From positions 1 through 64,000 of the forward strand of contig JBBEAZ010000019.1 of the NCBI GenBank assembly GCA_040882565.1: 64,000 nucleotides of DNA, read 5' to 3'. Positions within the stretch are counted from its first letter, which is position 1. Each line of letters begins with the position of its first letter. This stretch comes from CF-162 sp040882565. GTDB lineage: Bacteria; Chloroflexota; Dehalococcoidia; SM23-28-2; RBG-16-64-32. This document shows, piece after piece, positions 7,391-14,391 of the stretch. The notes beneath the pieces are model-generated. The model searched no databases. It had not been told where the DNA came from and saw only the letters and a list, made by a program, of their open reading frames with translations. The position numbers and the translations under genes were made by a program.

Positions 7391-8217
7391 CCGGCGTCTT
7401 CGGACGATGACACCGCGGCGATTTGCGGCCCGAGGATGTGCGTCCCGCTGTCTACGAAGATGATGTTGCCGGTGACCATCCGCGACATGTCGCTCGCCAG
7501 GTAGACGGCAGTGTTGCCGACGTCTTCCGGGGTGATGTTTTCGCGCAACGGCGAGGCTTCCTCGGTCCAACGACGGAGCATCGTTATGCCCTTAACCGCA
7601 CTCGCGGAGAGGGTGCGGACGGGGCCGGCGGAGATCGAGTTCACGCGTATCTTGCGCGGCCCCAGTTCGGCCGCCAGATACCGGACGCCCACTTCGAGCG
7701 CTGCTTTGGCCGCAGCCATCGCGCTATAGCCGGGGACGGCCTTTTCGACAGCGTTGTAGGTGAGGGTCATGATGCTGCCGCCGCCGGCTTGCTCCATCAG
7801 CGGTGCGGCTGCTCGTGAGACGGCGTTCAATGAATAGGCGCTGATCTCGAGAGCCATTTTGTAGCCGCCGCGGGAGATCTCCGAGAAAGGGCGGTTGAGG
7901 TCGTCACGGTCTGCATAGGCAACGGCGTGGACCAGGGAATCGAGGCCACCGAGGGCGCCGGCGGCGGCGCTGAACGCTGAGTCGATGTCGGCGTCGCTGG
8001 TGACGTCGCAGGGGAAAATCGGGAAGTCTTCCGGATTGCCGAGCTCCTTCAGCAAGCCGCGGAGGTTGCGTTCGAGGCGGCCTTTCTCCTCCTGCTGAAA
8101 GGTAAAGGCGAGCGCTGCACCGTGGCTGTGCATCGCTCGCGCGATGCCCCAGGCGATGCTGTGCCTATCGGCAACGCCCATGATGAGAGCGCGCTTGCCC
8201 TTGAGCAGTCCGTTCAC
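7387..8217 (-). CDS. fabI: Enoyl-[acyl-carrier-protein] reductase (NADH), FabI
   Basis: 276 aa short-chain dehydrogenase catalysing the last step of the fatty acid elongation cycle. The Rossmann start is GKRALIMGVADRHSIAWGIA (the FabI form of the glycine motif). The catalytic pair is Y164 and K171 (Y-x6-K in PGYSAMAAAK), with the extra FabI tyrosine at Y154. The GTG start at 8217 is chosen because AAGGAGGC lies 3 bases upstream and the GTGA overlaps the stop of the preceding gene; the longer frame to 8283 adds 22 residues without support. It is the last gene of the galU-hypothetical-fabI operon. Confidence 0.93.
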   Translation of the reverse strand: MNGLLKGKRALIMGVADRHSIAWGIARAMHSHGAALAFTFQQEEKGRLERNLRGLLKELGNPEDFPIFPCDVTSDADIDSAFSAAAGALGGLDSLVHAVAYADRDDLNRPFSEISRGGYKMALEISAYSLNAVSRAAAPLMEQAGGGSIMTLTYNAVEKAVPGYSAMAAAKAALEVGVRYLAAELGPRKIRVNSISAGPVRTLSASAVKGITMLRRWTEEASPLRENITPEDVGNTAVYLASDMSRMVTGNIIFVDSGTHILGPQIAAVSSSEDAG

Positions 8218-8954
8218 GATGCCTCCTTGTGCTTCCATTCCAGCGGCTGTGGCGATGCCTGAGCGTCCCACGCGGTAAGGCACTCCGCGATCGCTTGGGC
8301 GACCTGTGTGCGAATCGCCTCGGGCTTTTCGATCGCCGGGAGAAAGACGATCGTGCCGTTGCCGACGGGCAGGTCGAAAGCGATCGCCACGTCACCGGCA
8401 CTGCGGGCGAAGACGCGACCGCGATCGCGCAGCGCCGGGGCGTCTTCGTCGGCGTAGGCGCGATAAGCCATCTTGGGGGCGAGAGCGCTGATGAACGGCG
8501 CGAATGGATGCGCCTCATCGGTGAGGGTGGCGCCGGGCTTGCCGAAGCCGGTGAGCAGGTGCTCAGGCGGCGAGAAGCCTTCGGTTTCCGGTAGCCAGGA
8601 GAAGCGGCGCCAGGCCGGCTCGCCAGTCACCCCAGAGTGGGCGACGTCCGGGTAGCCGAAACAGACGATGAGTCCGCCGCGCTCGACGAGGCGGGCGGTC
8701 TCGCGGCGGCGCATCTCGAGGAGTTCAGCCAGTCCGAAGGCGTAAGAGCTAGCCTCGCCGTTGACGATAGCCTGGCCCCCGTACGATTGGTGGGATTCCG
8801 ACTTTTCGACCACTTCGTCGATAACTCGCGAGGCGGCCGCCGGCTCGATGATAAGGCGAGTGTATTCGCTGAAGCTCGGCGCGGAGAGGAAAGAGGCGTT
8901 GTCGAAGGCGACGTTGGGGAGGGGAATGCCGAGGACGAGCGTTCGTGTGGTCAT
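8214..8954 (-). CDS. Conserved-looking hypothetical protein between galU and fabI
   Basis: 246 aa, soluble, no signal peptide or membrane segment. It starts MTTRTLVLGIPLPNVAFDNASFLSAP and includes LVERGGLIVCFGYPD and GNGTIVFLPAIEKPEAIR, a pattern of alternating strands and helices reminiscent of class I glutamine amidotransferase-like or ThuA-like folds, but no catalytic Cys/His pair is obvious. It is coupled at both ends: its ATGA overlaps the galU stop and its TGA overlaps the fabI GTG start. That packing suggests a regulated, co-produced protein. Function unknown. Confidence 0.8.
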   Translation of the reverse strand: MTTRTLVLGIPLPNVAFDNASFLSAPSFSEYTRLIIEPAAASRVIDEVVEKSESHQSYGGQAIVNGEASSYAFGLAELLEMRRRETARLVERGGLIVCFGYPDVAHSGVTGEPAWRRFSWLPETEGFSPPEHLLTGFGKPGATLTDEAHPFAPFISALAPKMAYRAYADEDAPALRDRGRVFARSAGDVAIAFDLPVGNGTIVFLPAIEKPEAIRTQVAQAIAECLTAWDAQASPQPLEWKHKEAS

Positions 8955-9832
8955 GCCGGAACGTTCAGTGAGCGGAGGTATTCCAGGAGTTCGGGGGCCA
9001 CGTCAGGCCGGCGCAGCGCAGTGTAGATCGACGCTTTGAGGAGGCCGAGCGGCCTACCAGTATCGAAACGCTCTCCTTCGTATTCGCAGGCGAAGATTTC
9101 GCCGCCCTGTTTCATCAGCATCGTCATCGTATCGGTGAAAAACATCTCGCCGTTCAGGCTTGGTGGCGTCTTTTCGAGGAGTGGCCAGATGTCGGCGGCG
9201 AGGGCGAAACGGCCGACCGTGCCAAGGTTCGAGGGGGCATCTTGGGCGCGCGGCTTCTCAACGATGCTGCGGACGCGCCAGACGCGGTCCTCGACGGGTT
9301 CGGCATCGATTGCCCCGTAATGGACGATATCCTCCGGGCCAACGCGCTGAACGGCGATGACGCTGCCGCCGTGACGGGCCTGCACGTCGAGCAGTTGGCC
9401 GATCGCCGGGCGGTCCGAAAAGATGACGTCATCAGGGTAGAAGAGCGCGAAGGGTTCGTCGCCGATGAAGCGGCGGGTGCCGAGGATGGCGTGTGACTGG
9501 CCTTTCATCTCCTTCTGGCGGATGAACGCGATGTCGATGCCGCTGACGCGGCGGACGTCTTCGAGGTAGTCCGGCTTGCGTTCTAGAGCTGTTTCAAGAT
9601 CGGCGTTGCGGTCGAAGTGGTCTTCGATGGCGCGCTTGCCCATCGCGGTGACGATGACGATCTGGTCGAGGCCAGCGGCGAGGGCTTCCTCAACGATGTA
9701 CTGGATGACAGGCCGGTCGAGGATCGGGAGCATCTCCTTGGGGACGGCCTTAGTGGCGGGAAGAAAGCGGGTCCCGTAGCCGGCGGCGAGGATAAGGGCC
9801 TTGCGGATGCGCACGCCGGTGGTGCTTTGCAT
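8951..9832 (-). CDS. galU: UTP--glucose-1-phosphate uridylyltransferase
   Basis: 293 aa nucleotidyltransferase making UDP-glucose for glycans. The signature is KALILAAGYGTRFLPATKAVPKEMLPILDRPVIQYIVEEA at about 11-50, followed by QKEMKGQSHAI, FALFYPDDV (metal-binding Asp), VHYGAI, and the GalU-type IVEKP and GEMFFTDTMTML segments. The C-terminus includes EGERFDTGRPLGLLKA. Length fits bacterial GalU. It is the first gene of a three-gene minus-strand operon, overlapping the next gene by 4 bases. A second pyrophosphorylase specificity cannot be excluded from sequence alone. Confidence 0.93.
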   Translation of the reverse strand: MQSTTGVRIRKALILAAGYGTRFLPATKAVPKEMLPILDRPVIQYIVEEALAAGLDQIVIVTAMGKRAIEDHFDRNADLETALERKPDYLEDVRRVSGIDIAFIRQKEMKGQSHAILGTRRFIGDEPFALFYPDDVIFSDRPAIGQLLDVQARHGGSVIAVQRVGPEDIVHYGAIDAEPVEDRVWRVRSIVEKPRAQDAPSNLGTVGRFALAADIWPLLEKTPPSLNGEMFFTDTMTMLMKQGGEIFACEYEGERFDTGRPLGLLKASIYTALRRPDVAPELLEYLRSLNVPA

Positions 9833-10002
9833 GAGGTAAGGGTACAGGTTTCAGGATGCAGGTTACAGGCACTGCGGGTTAGAGCATGACGGAAAACGTG
9901 GAAAAGCGGTAGGGAAGGCCAAGAGCGGTGAGATTGTGGTTCTCGTATCTGAACACGGGTTACAAAAGTGTGCATATCTCACACCGGTTATGCCAGAAGC
10001 GT

Positions 10003-10032
10003 TTGACACCCGCGTTGAAGCGCCCATAGCAT
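10003..10032 (+). promoter_or_regulatory. Promoter of the SRP RNA
   Basis: TTGACA (10003-10008), an 18-base spacer and TAGCAT (10027-10032). The predicted start at about 10038-10040 coincides with the first paired bases of the SRP RNA. Confidence 0.7.
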
Positions 10033-10035
10033 GGT

Positions 10036-10319
10036 CACTTGGTCGTGCTAGACGGGGAGCTAGCGGTGCCCTGTACCCGCAACCCGCTATAGCGGGGTCG
10101 AATTCCCGCTCGAGGTCCAGGTCCCGCAGGGACTGCCCGTAACAAGTTGGCGTTGATAGCCTGGCCCTGCGCGGCAGGCCGCCATGAACCCCGCCAGATC
10201 CGGAAGGAAGCAACGGTAAGTGGTTAGGTCTGGGTGCCGCAGGTTCACCGGGCCGGAGCTGGCTGTTATGGGTAAGCTTGCGGTCCAGATCGACAGCGGG
10301 TGCACGACCGGACCAAGCG
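10036..10319 (+). ncRNA. ffs: Signal recognition particle RNA, large bacterial type
   Basis: About 280 nt. The 5' part has the Alu-domain signature (GTGCTAGACGGGGAG, GCGGTGCCCTGTA, then CGCTATAGCGGGGTCGAATTCC in two adjoining blocks), as in Bacillus scRNA. The distal S-domain hairpin contains the universal GCCAGATCCGGAAGGAAGC region at about 10193-10213 with the GGAA tetraloop platform. The ends pair: CTTGGTCGTGC at 10038-10048 with GCACGAC...CCAAG at 10302-10317. It works with Ffh and FtsY (ftsY is at 25.7 kb in this window) in membrane protein targeting. End points are approximate. Confidence 0.93.
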
Positions 10320-10415
10320 CGTTAAGGCGCGGGGTCCATCGGCCGGCGCAATTCAGGATGGGGTGTTATTCGAAGCGAAGAGCTTAGGCTGCCCGGGAGG
10401 GGGTTCCCGTTCCCT

Positions 10416-11693
10416 TTGGAATGGCAGCTACGGCAAGTCCTGCTCGCAGTCCCAAACGGGCATCTACACATCCCCATTCTTGTCGCCCTTTTGGCTGCCC
10501 TCCTGGTCGCAATTGTCGTCCCGATCACCCGCACTCATGCGGGCGCCGACGCCCCGTCGCAGATCGAAGCGGAATTGCGTACTGCGGAGGCTGTGTCCTC
10601 GGTGCTCCGCCTGCAGGCCGAGAGCATTTCGGGGATGATGGCGCCAACGACGGCATCAACCTCCACCCTCGCTGAACAGAGCAATCCCGCCTCTGTGCTC
10701 ATTCCTCAGCCTCTGCTCTCGGCCGTCGCGCGACTGGCCTCGCGCGGCGTGCTGGGTGGTGGTGACCAGGAATCGCTTCGGGTGCCGCTCAGTGGCAAGG
10801 CAATCGCGTTCACGCTTCACGAAAACGGCCTCTCCGCGCGTCAGACGACGCCGTACGAGACAGTGGGTGACGCCCTGACAGGCGCGGGCATAAAGCTCGG
10901 GGCGTTCGACAAGGTGTCGCCGCCGGCCGACAGCGTCCTGACCGCCGGGATGCACGTCTACATTGACTACGCAACCAAGGTGCGGTTCGTCCTCGGTGAC
11001 GATGACGAACAGATCGATACACAAGCCACGACCGTCGGGGGCGTGCTGGCAGAACACGGAATCAGGGTGTTTGAAGACGACATCGTGTTCCCGGCGCTGA
11101 GTGCGAAGGTGCGGCCGGGAATGCTGATCAGCCTAACGATGATCCGCGACATCGTTGTGAATGAAGACGAGCCGATCCTATTCCGGACGATCTCCCGCTA
11201 TGACAACAGCATCGACCTGGGAGACAGGGTGGTGTCCCAGGAGGGTACTATTGGCGTGTCGCGGCGGAGCTACACGGTGCACATGATCAACGGCCGTGAG
11301 GTCACGCGAAAGTATCTCAGCGCCGAGACGATCGCGCCGACGAACGAGATAGTGTTGCTCGGGACGAAAGTGGATGCGGGGGTTGCGCCGGCGTTGGCTG
11401 CGATAGAGGGGGAATGTGCGTCGTACATGACGGTGTGGTCTACCTACTACACGGCGATTAGCGCAGGTGGAAACGGCATCACGGCGACGGGCACGACCGT
11501 CTACAAGGGCATCATCGCCACGGACCCGACTGTGATCCCGCTCGGCACGCGAATGTTTGTGCCCGGATACGGCTACGGGATCGCCGCTGATACCGGCGGT
11601 GGAGTGAAGGGCGCGCACATCGACCTGGGCTATGGGGCGAACGATGTGTACGACTGGGGCTCGAAGTACATCCAGATCTGCATTTTGAACTAG
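10416..11693 (+). CDS. YabE-like cell-wall protein: DUF348, G5 and 3D domains
   Basis: 425 aa. A TTG start gives one N-terminal membrane segment or signal (IPILVALLAALLVAIVVPI, about 19-37). Two DUF348 ubiquitin-like repeats follow (LSGKAIAFTLHENGLSARQTTPYETVGDAL; DYATKVRFVLGDDDEQIDTQATTVGGVL). A G5 domain lies at about 245-325 and a C-terminal 3D (double-psi barrel) domain at 340-425 with AADTGGGVKGAHIDLGYG, the three-Asp signature of lytic transglycosylase/resuscitation-factor-like enzymes. It acts outside the membrane on peptidoglycan. It precedes rsmA and ispE, the same order as yabE-ksgA-ispE in Bacillus. Confidence 0.88.
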   Translation: MEWQLRQVLLAVPNGHLHIPILVALLAALLVAIVVPITRTHAGADAPSQIEAELRTAEAVSSVLRLQAESISGMMAPTTASTSTLAEQSNPASVLIPQPLLSAVARLASRGVLGGGDQESLRVPLSGKAIAFTLHENGLSARQTTPYETVGDALTGAGIKLGAFDKVSPPADSVLTAGMHVYIDYATKVRFVLGDDDEQIDTQATTVGGVLAEHGIRVFEDDIVFPALSAKVRPGMLISLTMIRDIVVNEDEPILFRTISRYDNSIDLGDRVVSQEGTIGVSRRSYTVHMINGREVTRKYLSAETIAPTNEIVLLGTKVDAGVAPALAAIEGECASYMTVWSTYYTAISAGGNGITATGTTVYKGIIATDPTVIPLGTRMFVPGYGYGIAADTGGGVKGAHIDLGYGANDVYDWGSKYIQICILN

Positions 11694-11760
11694 CTCTCGC
11701 CTCGAGTCCTCAACTGCCAAGTGTTTCGGGCCCGGTCTTCTGCTACCGTATGATTCTTGG

Positions 11761-12585
11761 GTGACCCAGATACGCGGCGCCCGGGCGAAGAAGTCCCTTG
11801 GGCAACACTGGCTTGTCGATCCACGGATTCTCTCGCGGATTGTAGATGCGGTTGGGATCGAACCTGAAGACACGGTTGTCGAAATCGGGCCGGGGACGGG
11901 GCAGCTGACGAAGCACCTTGTCAAACGCGCGTCGCACCTGATCGCGGTTGAGATGGACGACAGGCTCGCGCCGGCGCTAGTAGAGATGTACGCAGGCGAC
12001 GAGCGTGTTCACGTGGTCCACGCGGACGCGCTCGAGGCGTCCGTGGAGGAGATTCTGTCGCTTGGGGAGGGTGGGTTGCCGTACGTCGTGGTGGGCAACC
12101 TTCCCTACAACGTTGGGACGGCGATCATTCGGCGGTTTCTGCAGTCGCGGACGCCACCGCGGCGGATCGTGGCTACGTTGCAGGCTGAGGTGGCCGAACG
12201 GATGGCCGCGAAGCCGGGGAAGATGAATTATCTTGCCGCCGAGACGCAGATTTTCGCGGAGGTACGCCTTTTGTTTCGGGTACCGGCGCGGGCATTTCGC
12301 CCGCCGCCGCGGGTGCATTCCGCGGTCGTGCGGTTGGACGTGCATCCGTCGCCAGACGTCGAAGTGGACAACGTGCAGGCGTTCATTCAGCTTGTGCAGG
12401 CGGGGTTCGCGGCGCCGCGCAAGCGCTTGCGTAATTCGCTGGCGATTGGCCTTGGGATCGAGGCGTCAGAGGTGGATGCGATCCTGGCTGAACGTGGCGT
12501 CGACGGCGAGCAGCGGCCAGCGATGCTGGGCCTCGAAGCCTGGCGTGAGGTGTATCTCGCATACAGGCGTCGCGCCACGGCATGA
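11761..12585 (+). CDS. rsmA: 16S rRNA (A1518/A1519-N6,N6) dimethyltransferase
   Basis: 274 aa, GTG start. The start region KKSLGQHWLVDPRILSRIVDAV is the RsmA/KsgA signature. The SAM-binding motif is VVEIGPGTGQLTKHL (about 40-54), VEMDDRLAP is motif II, and the catalytic NLPYN is at about 119-123. The RNA-binding C-terminal helical domain follows (FRPPPRVHSAVVRL). It dimethylates two adenines in helix 45 during 30S assembly. The stop overlaps the ispE start by 4 bases (ATGA), so the two are translationally coupled. Confidence 0.96.
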   Translation: MTQIRGARAKKSLGQHWLVDPRILSRIVDAVGIEPEDTVVEIGPGTGQLTKHLVKRASHLIAVEMDDRLAPALVEMYAGDERVHVVHADALEASVEEILSLGEGGLPYVVVGNLPYNVGTAIIRRFLQSRTPPRRIVATLQAEVAERMAAKPGKMNYLAAETQIFAEVRLLFRVPARAFRPPPRVHSAVVRLDVHPSPDVEVDNVQAFIQLVQAGFAAPRKRLRNSLAIGLGIEASEVDAILAERGVDGEQRPAMLGLEAWREVYLAYRRRATA

Positions 12586-13475
12586 TCACAACGATCGCGC
12601 CGGCGAAGATCAACTGGACGCTGGAAGTGCTCGGTCGCCGCGATGACGGCTACCACGAGTTGAGAACAGTGATGCAGACCGTGGAGTTGTGCGACGAACT
12701 GTCTGTAGATGCGGCGGAGGATCTAACGATAGCGCGGAATGTCGAGTATGCGGGTGATGGAGAAGATTTGGTCGAGCGAGCAGCGGTTGCGATGGCGACC
12801 GAGGCCGGACGTGAGCCGGCCGCTGCGATCCGGGTCACGAAGCGCATCCCGGTCGGAGCAGGTCTCGGCGGCGGAAGCTCCGATGCCGCGGCAACGTTGC
12901 GGGCGCTGTCGGCGTTGTGGGGAGTCGACATAACACCGGCTCGATTAGCGGATGTCGCAGCGAGGACCGGCTCAGACGTCCCATTTTTTCTGCGCGGCGG
13001 GACGGCGCTGGTAGAGGGACGGGGCGAGCGGGTGACGTCCCTGGCGGACGTACCGCCGGTGTGGCTTGTAGTGCTTGTGCCGCCGCTCTCGCTCGCCCAG
13101 AAGACGAAGCGAATGTACGCGACGTTGACTGCTGGCGACTTTACTGACGGTTCGTGCATTGACGCTTTCATTGCGTCCCTTGAGGGTGGGCGCCCCCTGG
13201 ACGCGCCGCTGTTCAACGCTTTCGAGCGCGCGGCGTACGTGACGTTCGAGGGCCTCGCGTTCTTCCGCGACGCGCTGGTGGAGGCGGGTGCGCGTGCGGT
13301 GTGCGTTTGTGGGGCGGGCCCGGCGCTGTTTTGTGTGGCCAATGGCGAGCAGGAGGCGCGCGCAATCCAGGCCAGGGTGTCTCGGGTGCGGCGAGGCGAG
13401 AAGATTCACGTCGTGCGCACGCTCGCGGCGGCGGAATCGATGGCCATGTGGTCTGCGGCCGATGGCGCCGGATAA
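12582..13475 (+). CDS. ispE: 4-diphosphocytidyl-2-C-methyl-D-erythritol kinase
   Basis: 297 aa GHMP kinase of the non-mevalonate isoprenoid (MEP) pathway. It opens ITTIAPAKINWTLEVLGRRDDGYHELRTVMQTV, the IspE-type N-terminus with the catalytic Lys region. The ATP-binding loop PVGAGLGGGSSDAAATLRAL is at about 90-109, and GSDVPFFLRGGTALVEGRGE and a C-terminal CVCGAGPALF segment complete the family pattern. The start overlaps the rsmA stop (ATGA). Confidence 0.96.
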   Translation: MITTIAPAKINWTLEVLGRRDDGYHELRTVMQTVELCDELSVDAAEDLTIARNVEYAGDGEDLVERAAVAMATEAGREPAAAIRVTKRIPVGAGLGGGSSDAAATLRALSALWGVDITPARLADVAARTGSDVPFFLRGGTALVEGRGERVTSLADVPPVWLVVLVPPLSLAQKTKRMYATLTAGDFTDGSCIDAFIASLEGGRPLDAPLFNAFERAAYVTFEGLAFFRDALVEAGARAVCVCGAGPALFCVANGEQEARAIQARVSRVRRGEKIHVVRTLAAAESMAMWSAADGAG

Positions 13476-13484
13476 GATGGCGCT

Positions 13485-14195
13485 GTGACAGGTACCATCG
13501 TCGATATGCACGTGCACACCGTGCGCGGTGCGGCCGACTCGTCGCTGACCCCGGACCAACTGATCGAGGTGGCGCACGGGATCGGGCTCACGGGCGTCAA
13601 CATTACGGAGCACGACCGGGTCTGGGACGAGTTTGCGCTCAAGGAGTTTCGGGAGCGCAGTGGGCTGTTCGTCAACCGTGGCATGGAAGTATCGACGGAC
13701 ATGGGGCATATCATCGCGATCGGGTTGACCGGCTACGTGCCGGGGATCCGCAAGGCGGCGGAGCTGCGCAAGGTTCTGGACGACCTCGGCGGGTTCATGA
13801 TCGTCGCACATCCGTTCCGTCACTTCTTCGACCCGATCCACTTCCGCCGCGAGGGCCGGCCGCCGTTCTCGATGGCGCCCGAGGAGGCGGCCGAGCGGAT
13901 GCCGATCTTCGGCATAGTCGATGACATCGAGGTGGCGAACGGGGGGACGCAGATGAAGGAGAACCAGTTCGCGCTGAAGGTGGCGCGCGTCATGGGTAAG
14001 CGCGGCGTGGGTGCGAGCGACTGCCACTCGACGCAGGGCGTCGCCTACTTCGTGACCGTCTTTGAGGAAGAATTGCGGGACCAGGAGCACATGCTGGAGC
14101 AGCTTCACGCAGGTCGCTACTACGCCGGGCGGGGGCTGCCTGAGGGCAATCTCCAGCGCTTTGAGCTGGAAGAGGAACCTGCGGGCAGCAAGTAG
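13485..14195 (+). CDS. PHP-domain metal-dependent phosphoesterase
   Basis: 236 aa. It has the four PHP motifs: DMHVHTVRGAADSS at the N-terminus, ITEHDRV, IVAHPFRH and GASDCHSTQGV, which supply the trinuclear metal ligands. It is a stand-alone PHP protein like those of the TrpH/YciV group, not fused to a polymerase; the substrate may be a nucleotide or small phosphoester. It starts at GTG 13485, 9 bases after ispE, and is likely cotranscribed with rsmA-ispE. Confidence 0.88.
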   Translation: MTGTIVDMHVHTVRGAADSSLTPDQLIEVAHGIGLTGVNITEHDRVWDEFALKEFRERSGLFVNRGMEVSTDMGHIIAIGLTGYVPGIRKAAELRKVLDDLGGFMIVAHPFRHFFDPIHFRREGRPPFSMAPEEAAERMPIFGIVDDIEVANGGTQMKENQFALKVARVMGKRGVGASDCHSTQGVAYFVTVFEEELRDQEHMLEQLHAGRYYAGRGLPEGNLQRFELEEEPAGSK

Positions 14196-14391
14196 GGCCG
14201 GTGCTCGGGATCAGGTGGCGGCATTCTGGAGGTCGCGGGAGGCGAGCACGTCGTGATGCAAGATCTCTCCTTCGTCGAGACGACAAGTCCGGCTGTGCGC
14301 TGGCCGTCGACATGACAAGGGTGGGGTATCCACAAGCAACTGACACGTTTGCGCCGGTTTCGTGCCTGACCGCTGCTATGATGGCGCCGCA

